From positions 1-62,320 of IMG/VR virus record IMGVR_UViG_3300020419_000850: DNA of 62,320 nucleotides; one strand, 5' to 3'. A program made the translations under genes and the position numbers. Source of the stretch: a virus. Below, one piece after another: positions 17,058 to 24,693 of the stretch. How positions within the stretch are numbered: position 1 is the stretch's first letter; every line of letters starts with the position of its first letter. The notes under the pieces were generated by a model. That model worked only from the letters and a program-made list of their open reading frames with translations, did not search any database and was not told the origin of the DNA.

Positions 17058-17675
17058 CTATTTGTCAAGCAAATACTTGTAGCAAATAGGGAAGTGGTCT
17101 TTTATGTGTTTTGATAGTGGATAGGTAACCATTCTTGTTTCTTCTTGAGCATTACTCTTATTTCTTTGATTACATACTCTACTAAAGGCATATACACTAC
17201 CTGACCATATCCATTCTGTCATCATACATTGAGGTAATACCATACGTGCCATTTCAGGTGCAATACCTTCCTCTAACATATAATTATAAGTTCCTTTACA
17301 CGTATCTATTAACTCCATAATATCAAATTCAATCTCTTCTTTACTTGAACCTTGTTTAATATTTTCAGGTGGTCTCTTTCTCCACATAAAAGGTATATAG
17401 AATTCTGGTTTATCATCTACATATCTTCTACTCACTTCGTTCCAACTTAAACCTACTTGATGTTTAACTAATTGTCTTGCAACAAAGATAGGTGCTTTAA
17501 TTCTAAATGATAGAAAGGCGTGAGCAAATGGTGACCAATGTCCCCATTTCGCCAAATACTTAATTAACTTGTCATCTTTTTCATCAAGTACATCTTTTCT
17601 TTTTGCAAATGATACTCTAGCAGCATTTACTACTGATAGGTCACTACCTAATTTATCTATAAGTTCTATATCCAT
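17058..17675 (-). CDS. thyX: Flavin-dependent thymidylate synthase ThyX
   Basis: A 205-aa protein matching ThyX: NAARVSFAKRK, HWSPFAHAFLSFRIKAPIFVARQLVKHQ, then SWNEVSRRY (residues 77-85) and ARMVLPQCM. It converts dUMP to dTMP with FADH2 and methylene-THF. The usual RHRxxSxNxxSxRY motif is altered: HQV stands where RHR is expected, while S, N, S, R and Y are kept, as seen in some phage ThyX. It supports DNA synthesis with NrdA/B. Confidence 0.9.
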   Translation of the reverse strand: MDIELIDKLGSDLSVVNAARVSFAKRKDVLDEKDDKLIKYLAKWGHWSPFAHAFLSFRIKAPIFVARQLVKHQVGLSWNEVSRRYVDDKPEFYIPFMWRKRPPENIKQGSSKEEIEFDIMELIDTCKGTYNYMLEEGIAPEMARMVLPQCMMTEWIWSGSVYAFSRVCNQRNKSNAQEETRMVTYPLSKHIKDHFPICYKYLLDK

Positions 17676-17929
17676 TATATCTTTCTCCCCATAGTTTCAA
17701 AATCTGATTTATCTACAACTTGATAATTACCTTTGTTATATGCTAGACCAATTGTCTTGCCTTCAGGTAATGTAACTTTAGGTAAAGTTCTTTTTACACA
17801 CGCACCTGGTATTGTATCACTTGTAGGTATAGAAATTCTTTTAAGACCATTTATATCTAAAGACAAATCAGGTAATTTAAAACCTAATAGTGATTCTTTA
17901 AATGCTTGATAGTTTTTATACTTCTTCAT
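17675..17929 (-). CDS. Uncharacterised 84-aa protein
   Basis: A small protein between thyX and gp33, with one-base overlaps on both sides. Contains a Pro/Ile-rich middle (SIPTSDTIPGACVKRTLPKVTLPEGKTIG) and ends in GRKI. No domain is recognised. The tight coupling supports it as a real gene. Confidence 0.6.
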   Translation of the reverse strand: MKKYKNYQAFKESLLGFKLPDLSLDINGLKRISIPTSDTIPGACVKRTLPKVTLPEGKTIGLAYNKGNYQVVDKSDFETMGRKI

Positions 17930-18144
17930 TATGGCAACATTCCAGGTTTACCACCTTTTAACAGGTTTAGTTGTGCTGATTGATGTTGTATTTTTTCTTT
18001 GAGTTGTTTTGTAATTAGACGTGCTGTAGTTTCAATTTCAATATTATTTTCATCACAATATTTAACAATAGCATCCACATAAGATAGTTCTTTATGCTTC
18101 TTTACTATATCCTCTATAATTAGTGAAAATTCTTTTGAGTTCAT
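17929..18144 (-). CDS. 33: Late-transcription coactivator gp33
   Basis: A 71-aa protein resembling the short gp33 of marine T4-like phages: EFSLIIEDIVKKHKELSYVDAIVKYCDENNIEIETTARLITKQLKEKI followed by AQLNLLKG. gp33 bridges RNA polymerase and the sliding clamp to activate TATAAATA promoters, which are present in this window. The sigma70-type box ends 7 nt before the ATG and there is no Shine-Dalgarno, so its transcript is probably leaderless. Confidence 0.75.
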   Translation of the reverse strand: MNSKEFSLIIEDIVKKHKELSYVDAIVKYCDENNIEIETTARLITKQLKEKIQHQSAQLNLLKGGKPGMLP

Positions 18145-18150
18145 TGTATT

Positions 18151-18179
18151 ACTATAACATATTTTCTAGTAAATGTAAA
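18151..18179 (-). promoter_or_regulatory. Sigma70-type promoter for gp33
   Basis: -35 TTTACA at 18174-18179, 17-nt spacer, -10 TATAGT at 18151-18156. Predicted start falls on or next to the gp33 ATG. It directly follows the 3' end of the tmRNA coding piece. Confidence 0.65.
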
Positions 18180-18430
18180 GTGTGTAGTTTCTGTTGCCAC
18201 GTACTACACAACGCCGTTTGCCTAGTAACTAGGCAGCAAGAGCTAAACTTTCGTTTGCTTTTATAGTTTTGATAGTACGCTATCAGCGATTTAACTCCAA
18301 ATAGTTTTAGTAGTAGTCGAATCTAACTCACCCCCTTAAAGCACACTATTATATGTGTTTTGAATTGGTGGAGGTGGTGGGAATCGCACCCACGTCCTCA
18401 CTAGTTATTATCTATTCTTCAACGTCAAAT
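18180..18430 (-). ncRNA. ssrA: Circularly permuted (two-piece) tmRNA gene
   Basis: Read on minus, the acceptor piece comes first (about 18430 to 18366): T arm GTGGG-TGCGATT-CCCAC (18377-18393), acceptor strand CACCUCC, discriminator A and encoded CCA ending at 18366. About 30 nt later the coding piece starts at 18335 with GGGGGUG, which pairs with CACCUCC as a 7-bp acceptor stem containing the G3-U70 pair recognised by alanyl-tRNA synthetase. GATTCGAC of the D-loop side follows. The tag reading frame (18229-18258), a stop-codon hairpin GCCTAG/CTAGGC (18220-18234) and a pseudoknot-like TGTGTAGT/ACTACACA helix (18181-18210) complete it. The ends of both pieces are approximate. Gene order is that of alphaproteobacterial tmRNA. 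Confidence 0.9.
18229..18258 (-). other. tmRNA proteolysis tag reading frame (ANESLALAA, stop)
   Basis: GCA resume codon followed by codons for A-N-E-S-L-A-L-A-A and TAG. The LAA end is the usual ClpXP degron of SsrA tags. The stop codon sits inside the GCCTAG hairpin, as in many tmRNAs. Confidence 0.88.
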
Positions 18431-18433
18431 TCA

Positions 18434-18841
18434 TTATAAATCTTTCCCTAATCTTGGTGGTTCAGTCCATTGTAAATCAAATGACTTATACATCATACAA
18501 GATTCTGTACCTGCCATATTAGTTACTACTGCTATTGATTGAGAAAAGTCTTCTGATATCCAGTAGGTAACGTAATATACAATTTGGTTTTCAGGTTTTG
18601 CATTCTCTCTTCCAACTGACATATTAGCCATTAGAAATTTATGATGTTTTAAATACTCTTCAACATATTCCTGTTTACCACAAATAACTGGCATTGACAT
18701 CCAATATAATTTTGCCATTTGGTCTTGTTCAGGCTGTAATGGTTCTATAGTATTAGGTGTTTCTGGTGTTTGCTCAGCTATAGCAACAGTACTCATTAAG
18801 AGTAATGCTCCAAAAATTAGTGATATTATTGTCTTGTACAT
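18434..18841 (-). CDS. Secreted protein of unknown function
   Basis: A 135-aa protein with a cleavable signal peptide (hydrophobic residues 5-20, likely cut after AIA-EQ near residue 22), then a Pro/Glu/Thr linker and a globular part with two Cys (PVICGKQEYVEEYL; GTESCMMY). Probably periplasmic. Its 3' end is next to the tmRNA acceptor piece. A TATAAATA occurs 79 nt upstream, inside the nuclease gene, and may or may not be used. Confidence 0.65.
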   Translation of the reverse strand: MYKTIISLIFGALLLMSTVAIAEQTPETPNTIEPLQPEQDQMAKLYWMSMPVICGKQEYVEEYLKHHKFLMANMSVGRENAKPENQIVYYVTYWISEDFSQSIAVVTNMAGTESCMMYKSFDLQWTEPPRLGKDL

Positions 18842-18876
18842 AGTGACCTCTCGTGGATAAAATTTAGGCCACTTTG

Positions 18877-19575
18877 TTAATGATTTTGCTTGATTTTATC
18901 TTTGTTTAGTTCTTCATAGTATTTATAAAAATACTTTATAGATTCTTCAAGTTTTGGTTCAAATTCTTTTCTATTTTTGACAAAAGAACGCATAGTGCCA
19001 TCTTCACCTGCCATTAATATAACTAATTGTTCAATGCGTTTACCGAATATCTCCTCATACATCATTGCATAAGCACAAGTTTGTATATAATAGTTTTCTA
19101 TCCAACTTTCTTGTCGTTCTTTGTTTGCTGTTTTGAAATCTATTACTGATAACTTGCCATTGTATTCTGCGACACAATCTACTTGACCTGCAATAGTCAA
19201 TTTATGACTATACATAATCTCTTCTAGTAAATGTATATTATTAATTTGGTCTATGTAAGGTAGCATTAATCTAAACATACCCAAAGGTAGTACGTCCCTA
19301 ATACTAGGAGTTTCACCTCTTAAATATTGTTCAACAAGTGTATGAGTTGCTTTACCTCTTCGTGCCGCTCTACCCATTTCCCAATTGGCTGCTTCTTCAC
19401 CAACTGCTTTTCTCCACTTATCTAATCCTTCTTTTTTCTGTACACCTAAAACTGTTGTGATAGATGGATAGTTTTTACCATCAACGTCATAAAAACGAAA
19501 ACCGTTTATACGTCTACCTTTTGTTTTTGGAAGTTTATTTTTATCTAAATCAACCCAAGAAAATTTACTTGCCAT
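18877..19575 (-). CDS. PD-(D/E)XK exonuclease
   Basis: A 232-aa Cas4/RecB-type nuclease: YPSITTVLG near residue 37, RRGKATHTLVEQYL (H in motif I), then IAGQVDCVAEYNGKLSVIDFKTANK, in which D...DxK forms the metal site, and YYIQTCAYAMMYEE (motif with Q/Y). A likely role in recombination or host DNA processing. Such nucleases are common in T4-like marine phages. The start overlaps the 53-aa gene by 11 nt. Confidence 0.85.
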   Translation of the reverse strand: MASKFSWVDLDKNKLPKTKGRRINGFRFYDVDGKNYPSITTVLGVQKKEGLDKWRKAVGEEAANWEMGRAARRGKATHTLVEQYLRGETPSIRDVLPLGMFRLMLPYIDQINNIHLLEEIMYSHKLTIAGQVDCVAEYNGKLSVIDFKTANKERQESWIENYYIQTCAYAMMYEEIFGKRIEQLVILMAGEDGTMRSFVKNRKEFEPKLEESIKYFYKYYEELNKDKIKQNH

Positions 19576-19726
19576 TTTGTTTCCTCAATTTCTTTCTCAA
19601 ATCACTTATTCGGTGTTTGATACCGTCTATTGTTGTGTACATCCATCCACAATCGTGTGGTTCAATTTGAGTTCTAAACCACTTGATTGTATCTTTTAAT
19701 ACTGTAATCTGCTTTTGTATATTCAT
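19565..19726 (-). CDS. Small 53-aa helical protein, leaderless
   Basis: From the ATG at 19726 to TAA at 19565: starts NIQKQITVLKDTIKWFRTQIEPHD, then TTIDGIKHRISDLRKKL. The heptad-like helix pair looks like a real small protein. No Shine-Dalgarno exists; a near-perfect sigma70 promoter puts the transcription start on the ATG. It is the first gene of the nuclease operon. Function unknown. Confidence 0.65.
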   Translation of the reverse strand: MNIQKQITVLKDTIKWFRTQIEPHDCGWMYTTIDGIKHRISDLRKKLRKQNGK

Positions 19727-19732
19727 AATCTT

Positions 19733-19761
19733 ATAATAACATTATATTAGCACTTTGTCAA
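19733..19761 (-). promoter_or_regulatory. Sigma70-type promoter for the nuclease operon
   Basis: -35 TTGACA at 19756-19761, 17-nt spacer, -10 TATTAT at 19733-19738. The -10 ends 7 nt before the ATG at 19726, which predicts a leaderless mRNA. Confidence 0.75.
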
Positions 19762-19845
19762 TGCTTAAATAGACCTGTGTAGCATATAATGGTCGGTAAG
19801 TTTCTTACGTTCCTTTATTTGCTCATTATTAAGAGTATTTACCTC

Positions 19846-20316
19846 TCAGCTAGGGTCATATGGCTCATATATCGTCTTTCCATCAGAATTTCTATAAGCT
19901 CTTAATATCTGCTTTCTATTATCTTCTGAATTCTTATATGAGCAATGGATCCAACCGCTATTAGGTTCATCCACATTGTGGTACTCTAATATCAATTGGT
20001 CAAAATCTAAATTGTCAATGATGTATTTTGCTAGTTCAGCATTTGGTAACCCAAATATTTCAAAATCAGCGGCTTGGCCTTTGGCGTGCTGTGATTTTAA
20101 GCTTGAACCTATCTTAACACATAATTCTGGTGAACGGTAACCACTTGATACTGATACTACCTTACCGTAATGAGTTCTAATTGGTTGTAGTATGTTCTCA
20201 CATAATTTCTTTAAATTATCTTGATGGTCTTCACTAGGATTATTACTAATACCATTCCGTTCAGCGGTCTGGCTTTTAGTCATTTCTTTCAACGAAAAGT
20301 TTTCGGTTAATTTCAT
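19846..20316 (-). CDS. M15 family peptidoglycan peptidase (endolysin)
   Basis: A 156-aa peptidase_M15 protein with zinc ligands and catalytic residues visible: SQHAKGQAADFE (His77, Asp84), LILEYH (Glu111 as base) and GWIHCSY (His124). The SSGYRSPELC segment is also typical. It cleaves peptide crosslinks of the cell wall at lysis. AGAGGATAATAA precedes the ATG. No signal peptide, so it would need a holin. Confidence 0.88.
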   Translation of the reverse strand: MKLTENFSLKEMTKSQTAERNGISNNPSEDHQDNLKKLCENILQPIRTHYGKVVSVSSGYRSPELCVKIGSSLKSQHAKGQAADFEIFGLPNAELAKYIIDNLDFDQLILEYHNVDEPNSGWIHCSYKNSEDNRKQILRAYRNSDGKTIYEPYDPS

Positions 20317-20319
20317 TTA

Positions 20320-20709
20320 TTATCCTCTTGTTAGTTTTAATAGTTTCTCTATTTGCGCCTTAATAATTGGACCTCTATTAGGCCAATGTATATAAGGTTC
20401 ATCACTTTTTTGTAAATTATATAAGAACGGTAACACAATCTTTTCAATATCTTTAAACCTTGCTTTAGTTTCTTCATCACTAATTTCTTTTGTTATCGTT
20501 TCTTTATCGTTCACTATTTGCATAATTTCGTTCATCATACTTTTGATAGTAGAAACATCTGACTTAACTTTAGATAGTTCAATGTTTGTTCCTTCTACTA
20601 CTTTAGGATCAATGCTCGGTGTGTCTGATGGTTTAGATGATACTGGAGTGAAACCCCAATCGTTATCTAAATCAAACCCACGCATAAAGTCTGGTATATC
20701 TTTACTCAT
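20320..20709 (-). CDS. Conserved 129-aa phage protein
   Basis: Starts DIPDFMRGFDLDNDWGFTPV, has a helical middle (VKSDVSTIKSMMNEIMQIV) and ends HWPNRGPIIKAQIEKLLKLTRG, a tail I associate with a conserved marine T4-like family of unknown function. It is coupled to both neighbours. Cytoplasmic; no catalytic motif. Confidence 0.65.
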   Translation of the reverse strand: MSKDIPDFMRGFDLDNDWGFTPVSSKPSDTPSIDPKVVEGTNIELSKVKSDVSTIKSMMNEIMQIVNDKETITKEISDEETKARFKDIEKIVLPFLYNLQKSDEPYIHWPNRGPIIKAQIEKLLKLTRG

Positions 20710-21029
20710 TAATCTGGTACTCCTTGTCGTCTAGCTTTTATTCTTGCTCTAGCTCTTGCTTGGTCCGTTTTAATTTCTTTTGTTCCTCTACGTCTATGAT
20801 GTTTAGCAAAAGAGCTATTTGGGTGTGCTTCTGCTATTTTTTGTTTAACATCTTTCCAACCGCCGTCTTCTCTATAAGAAATCCCTTGGACGCCAGCAAC
20901 TATATTTATGGGTACAGGTACTTGTCTAATATGTTTATTCTTCTTTAGATAATCTTCCATTTCTGAAATCATCATCATATCGGTCCACTTCTTACCTGTC
21001 TTCTTATTTTCAAACGTATATCTAGGCAT
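20709..21029 (-). CDS. Small basic protein with FmdB-like N-terminus
   Basis: A 106-aa protein from the ATG at 21029 (MPRYTFENKKTG); the longer frame needs TTG. The N-terminus resembles FmdB-type small zinc-ribbon proteins but lacks their Cys pairs. The C-terminus is very Arg/Lys-rich (ARARARIKARRQG), consistent with nucleic-acid binding. ATG overlaps the upstream stop in ATGCCTAG. Confidence 0.55.
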   Translation of the reverse strand: MPRYTFENKKTGKKWTDMMMISEMEDYLKKNKHIRQVPVPINIVAGVQGISYREDGGWKDVKQKIAEAHPNSSFAKHHRRRGTKEIKTDQARARARIKARRQGVPD

Positions 21030-21165
21030 TAAGATATCTCTTCTTGTACCACTTATAAAAACCTTTGTCTTCAAATAACTCCACTATTTCAGGAGCAGAT
21101 ACTTGTTCCATTAGAATACAATCAGCTATATCTTGATATTCTGATTTTTTAATTTTTAACTTCAT
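21022..21165 (-). CDS. Small 47-aa protein
   Basis: From the ATG at 21165 (KLKIKKSEYQDIADCILMEQ) to TAG at 21022, ending FYKWYKKRYLNA. It overlaps the next gene by 8 nt and the previous by 17 nt, a typical coupled chain. The aromatic/basic C-terminus is distinctive. Function unknown. Confidence 0.55.
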   Translation of the reverse strand: MKLKIKKSEYQDIADCILMEQVSAPEIVELFEDKGFYKWYKKRYLNA

Positions 21166-21316
21166 ATTTCTTTTTCAATTTGTTATATTCATCTTCATTT
21201 TTTGGTGCAAAGTATTTCTTTAACATAGGAGCAATTACACCTTTGCTTCTACCTCCAGCACTTCTATCAATTCGTCTAGGAGTTCTATTAGTTGTCATAT
21301 TCTTTTTACTTGTCAT
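21149..21316 (-). CDS. Small basic 55-aa protein
   Basis: From the ATG at 21316 (or 21298) to TAA at 21149. Very basic: NRTPRRIDRSAGGRSKG and KNEDEYNKLKKKYEVKN. Overlaps both neighbours by 11-17 nt in the same pattern as the rest of the operon. Probably nucleic-acid binding or disordered; unknown. Confidence 0.5.
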   Translation of the reverse strand: MTSKKNMTTNRTPRRIDRSAGGRSKGVIAPMLKKYFAPKNEDEYNKLKKKYEVKN

Positions 21317-21878
21317 CTTTTTTCTGTAATCTAAAAAAGTAAGATATTGTTTTTCTTTCTTTAAAAGTATAATCTAAACAAGGTGCGTGTTGATTAGCAC
21401 CACTATATAAAACCAATCTATTTGGAATAGCACTTATATATATGTCTGGTGTTTTCTCCATTTGAGTATGAAAAAATGCCGTACCACCATCATATGCTTG
21501 GTCAAAATACATAACTGCTGCTATTAAAGGTTCTTTATCTTCTATAGAAGTATCTCTATGTATGAAACCATATTTACCAAAGTTTTGTGGAGATTGTTTT
21601 ATCTCACTCAATACAATTTTTCTAGCAAGTGTCTTGAAATCAGTAATTTTATTTTGTAAAATACTTTCTATCTTGTTTATAGTAAAATCGTTCTCTTTAT
21701 CATATGGACTTTCATAACAAGGAAACGCCTGTAATCTATTTCCATAATGATTTTTAAATGGTTGATGTGATTCACGCCATTGTAAATTATCTAAATCTTT
21801 TTTAATTTCCCAATATTTGTCTGCTGGGAAAAAACCTGGAAGAGTTACTATTCCACCATTTAAAACATAATTTAACAT
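21306..21878 (-). CDS. 2OG-Fe(II) oxygenase
   Basis: A 190-aa oxygenase with GFIHRDTS (H-x-D) near residue 105, a YDGGTAFFHT strand and AIPNRLVLYSGANQHAP (second His), followed by KERKTISYFF. This layout fits the small prolyl-hydroxylase-like group often seen in marine phages. Substrate unknown. It differs from the tandem pair at 14.7-15.8 kb. Confidence 0.75.
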   Translation of the reverse strand: MLNYVLNGGIVTLPGFFPADKYWEIKKDLDNLQWRESHQPFKNHYGNRLQAFPCYESPYDKENDFTINKIESILQNKITDFKTLARKIVLSEIKQSPQNFGKYGFIHRDTSIEDKEPLIAAVMYFDQAYDGGTAFFHTQMEKTPDIYISAIPNRLVLYSGANQHAPCLDYTFKERKTISYFFRLQKKDDK

Positions 21879-21883
21879 ATATT

Positions 21884-22078
21884 TTAAATGTCCTTTAGAG
21901 TTTCAATAATTTCTTTATTATCTGCAATGACTTTTAATTCTTTAACAACTGTTTCAACTGAATCCATATGCGTTGCAACACCAACAGGATTATTTAAAAA
22001 TACCTGTATGTTTGCTTTTGACTTTGCAATATTACCTTCAGCGTGTTGTTTAACTGCGTCTATTATTAATTGTTTCAT
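21884..22078 (-). CDS. Conserved 64-aa helical protein
   Basis: Starts KQLIIDAVKQHAEGNIAKSK and contains FLNNPVGVATHMDSVETVVKEL, a pattern I associate with a small conserved protein of marine T4-like phages. All-helical prediction, no catalytic motif. Overlaps the upstream gene by one base. Confidence 0.6.
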   Translation of the reverse strand: MKQLIIDAVKQHAEGNIAKSKANIQVFLNNPVGVATHMDSVETVVKELKVIADNKEIIETLKDI

Positions 22079-22242
22079 TAATGATATGTTACCTTTTCTG
22101 GTTGATATTTAGCCCTTAACTTCTGCCATACTCCGTGCCAAAAGTTCTTTGACCATTCTGTTTGTGACCTATCTAATGCTTTTTCTGCTTTTTTAATTAA
22201 AACATCAGCACATCTAGGGCAAGCGTATAAGTGTGTATTCAT
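22078..22242 (-). CDS. Small protein with CxxC motif
   Basis: A 54-aa protein taken from the ATG at 22242 (MNTHLYACPRCADVLIKKAEKAL); in-frame ATGs at 22251 and 22278 are alternatives. The single CPRC knuckle and the later WSKNFWHGVWQKLRAKY are its notable features. The chosen start avoids overlap with the upstream stop at 22256. Function unknown. Confidence 0.5.
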   Translation of the reverse strand: MNTHLYACPRCADVLIKKAEKALDRSQTEWSKNFWHGVWQKLRAKYQPEKVTYH

Positions 22243-22255
22243 AAGTATCATAATA

Positions 22256-22651
22256 TCATTTTTTATCATCTTTGTCAATGGTAGTATTTGTAGGGGCGTG
22301 TATTTCTACGTTCTTACAAATATACTCAACTCCTTCTTTAATAGCTCTAGTTACTTTACAATCATAACCTGTTATCTTTGATAACGCCCAATCGTTAGTT
22401 GTAGGTAAATCGGCAGCTGATAATGCCAAGTCTGTACCTGTTTTAACAAGTGAAGTTACCTTATATTGTGAATAAGAACCAGTACTAGTTGCTAACCAAG
22501 CAGGTGCTGTACCACAACCTGTTAATAACATAATAACTGCACCAATCATAATACCTTTAATAAAAGATATCCAATATACTCCATAAGTAGAACAACCAGT
22601 TTTTTTCTTAAACCACTCTATTCTTTCTTTATGCCAGTCTATTATTTTCAT
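22256..22651 (-). CDS. Membrane-anchored protein with lipobox-like segment
   Basis: A 131-aa protein with a basic N-terminus, a hydrophobic segment (about residues 27-44) ending MLLTGCGTAP, and an exposed C-terminal part with two Cys. The LTGC resembles a lipoprotein box, but the long N-terminal extension is unusual. It lies next to the 351-aa membrane protein and the glucosaminidase, so a lysis or envelope role is possible. Confidence 0.55.
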   Translation of the reverse strand: MKIIDWHKERIEWFKKKTGCSTYGVYWISFIKGIMIGAVIMLLTGCGTAPAWLATSTGSYSQYKVTSLVKTGTDLALSAADLPTTNDWALSKITGYDCKVTRAIKEGVEYICKNVEIHAPTNTTIDKDDKK

Positions 22652-23703
22652 TTCTTAACTCCTGGCTCTAAATAGTTTTTTGGTTTTTCATTCCATTCCA
22701 TTATCTGGTCTAGTTTGATTCGTATTTCATCTGGATCCAAACCTAGTTTCATTAACTCTTCTGTACCCATACTCTTAAAAAACTCTTCATAATCTCTATT
22801 CTTTAAATCTCTCTTACCTAGTTTTGCAAAAAATGTTTTGTAAAACTTTTGCTTATCTCGGAGACCTTGCGATATAGTTTTCGCTCTAGTCGCTTCCCTT
22901 TGCCAATTGACTTCTTTTTCTTTTTTCTTACTTTTCGCTTCATTTGCTAATTTTCTTTCTCTTAATGATATATTAGCGGCAATCAATAATAATACTGCTA
23001 ATGGATCAAATACAAATATTAATACAATGATAATCCATCTAACTGCTTTATCAAAATGTTCTTTTGCTTCATCACCATATATTAATTCTGCAACATATTT
23101 AAGTGGACCTACATCTGCTTCTATCTTTAATTGTTCTAGTTCTATATTACCTTTATCTAATGTCAATTTTGCAATCTTATCCATTGCAACTCTTATTTCA
23201 TTATTTAAAAAATCTCTTTCTTCTTTTTGTTTCTTACGTTCTTTTAGTCCTCTACTAACATATTCCTTATCTATATATACCTCTAATGCTTTATCTAATA
23301 AGTTTAATGTATTTTCTGCTCTATCTATAACAACGTTTTCTTGTATAATCTGTCTATCTATTAATTGTATCTGTACATTATTATCACTCGTAGGTCTTAC
23401 TTGGTCTAGGTGTGCCTTTGATAGAAAACCAAAGATACCCATACTAGTTACAAATACTAATACAATAACAGACGTTGTTAAATATCCTTTTATTGATTGT
23501 GGTAGATTTGGATTCTTCCAGTTATGATATAACCAACTGGCGGCAACTAACTTACCAACTTCTAATGAAGTACCCATAGCAATAATTGCTATCTTCGCAC
23601 CAGCAAAAAGAGTTGCTAGTCCTATAATACTATATGCAGCTGCTATACCTGATATAGATATGGCACTTAACAGTACTACTAAAATGAAAAACAAATTTCT
23701 CAT
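22648..23703 (-). CDS. Multi-pass membrane protein with central coiled coil
   Basis: A 351-aa protein with hydrophobic segments at about residues 3-25, 30-48, 73-95 and 220-245, a long charged helix between (IDRQIIQENVVIDRAENTL) and a basic cytoplasmic tail (AKSKKKEKEVNWQRE). I recall similar unknowns from T4-like phages. It is sandwiched between a lipoprotein-like gene and a cell-wall hydrolase. Confidence 0.6.
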   Translation of the reverse strand: MRNLFFILVVLLSAISISGIAAAYSIIGLATLFAGAKIAIIAMGTSLEVGKLVAASWLYHNWKNPNLPQSIKGYLTTSVIVLVFVTSMGIFGFLSKAHLDQVRPTSDNNVQIQLIDRQIIQENVVIDRAENTLNLLDKALEVYIDKEYVSRGLKERKKQKEERDFLNNEIRVAMDKIAKLTLDKGNIELEQLKIEADVGPLKYVAELIYGDEAKEHFDKAVRWIIIVLIFVFDPLAVLLLIAANISLRERKLANEAKSKKKEKEVNWQREATRAKTISQGLRDKQKFYKTFFAKLGKRDLKNRDYEEFFKSMGTEELMKLGLDPDEIRIKLDQIMEWNEKPKNYLEPGVKK

Positions 23704-24395
23704 TATTCCTCTTTAATATCGTTTAATACTTTTTCTACTTTACCCATTATATTAATAACTCTTTGGTCATAATCTTCTGTAGTAGAAAACTTATCTAAAG
23801 TTTTTACTAATGCTTTTGCGTCTAGTAATTCACCGTCTTGTAATAATTTTGCTCTTAACTCTCTAAATTCTTTATATGCTGGGTGTTCATTTAATAATCT
23901 TATGTATTCTTTTACACTATTACATTTTGTTTCAAATACTCTAACACCCCAACCTGGCCACTTATCAACACCTTGTGGTAATAAATGTTTTTTAGTACTT
24001 TTAAATACTCTAATACCAAATAAGTTATTTGCTTCTACAGCAAATCTACTCTTACCCCAAGCACTCTCTAAAGCGGCTTGTGCTGTCACCATTTGAATAG
24101 GTACTCTTTTACTTGGTGGTGTATGATAATTTAAAAAATCAACACACTTGTTAAGTTCTATTATAAATTCTTTTGAGTTTGTATATTCAAAACTAGGTTC
24201 ATTTAATCCTAATTTTTCTGCCCATTCAGCGTGTTCTATTCTAACTTCTTCTGTTGCTTGTTTAACTGCAATAGGATTAGGTGTAAATGTTCCTATACCA
24301 TATGTTATAGTTGATATTGCAACAACTAATAATGTTGCTTTAAACCACCAATATGCTTTTTTGAAAAAATTAGATGTACTTGGTTTCACTTTCAT
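23703..24395 (-). CDS. Bax-like N-acetylglucosaminidase
   Basis: A 230-aa protein with an N-terminal membrane anchor (about residues 13-33) and a glucosaminidase-type domain: IQMVTAQAALESAWGKSRFAVEANNLFGIR (catalytic Glu in ALES), then GVRVFETKCNSVKEYIRLLNEH. It cuts the glycan backbone from the periplasmic side. Together with the M15 endolysin it gives the phage two wall-cleaving activities, one anchored outside and one cytoplasmic. Confidence 0.82.
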   Translation of the reverse strand: MKVKPSTSNFFKKAYWWFKATLLVVAISTITYGIGTFTPNPIAVKQATEEVRIEHAEWAEKLGLNEPSFEYTNSKEFIIELNKCVDFLNYHTPPSKRVPIQMVTAQAALESAWGKSRFAVEANNLFGIRVFKSTKKHLLPQGVDKWPGWGVRVFETKCNSVKEYIRLLNEHPAYKEFRELRAKLLQDGELLDAKALVKTLDKFSTTEDYDQRVINIMGKVEKVLNDIKEE

Positions 24396-24676
24396 TAAAA
24401 CCTCGCTACTTTGTATTCATAACCACCGATTGATGGTTCATTTTTCTTTTGAAGAAAACTTATTTTGTTTTGAAATTTAGCCATACTTTTAAATATCTTT
24501 TCTGCTTGTAATTCAGTAAAGTTATCATATATGTCTTTTGACCAATCTCCAGTATAATAAGTCATAGAGAATTCGCCGTTTGTATTATCTATAAACTGTT
24601 GAATTTTATCTGGAACTTTTAAGATTATTCTCTTTAAATAGTGGTCTAGTTCTTTTGTCTTTCTCACCTCACCCAT
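24395..24676 (-). CDS. Uncharacterised 93-aa protein
   Basis: Starts GEVRKTKELDHYLKRIILKV and ends SIGGYEYKVARF. One-base overlap with the glucosaminidase gene. No known domain is recognised and no membrane segment is present. Probably a small early regulator, but that is only from context. Confidence 0.55.
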   Translation of the reverse strand: MGEVRKTKELDHYLKRIILKVPDKIQQFIDNTNGEFSMTYYTGDWSKDIYDNFTELQAEKIFKSMAKFQNKISFLQKKNEPSIGGYEYKVARF

Positions 24677-24693
24677 AATATATCCTTTTTTTA

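Noticed and set aside
18366-18400. Ordinary tRNA gene on minus
   Set aside because: T arm and CCA are present, but no anticodon arm is upstream. The 5' acceptor strand lies downstream with a tag frame, which makes it a permuted tmRNA.
18920-18927. TATAAATA on minus inside the nuclease gene
   Set aside because: 79 nt before the secreted 135-aa gene and within coding sequence; possible but not strong enough to list as a promoter.
22907-23527. 206-aa plus-strand frame
   Set aside because: Antisense within the 351-aa membrane protein; Ser/Leu/Asn-rich composition of a reversed frame and no RBS.
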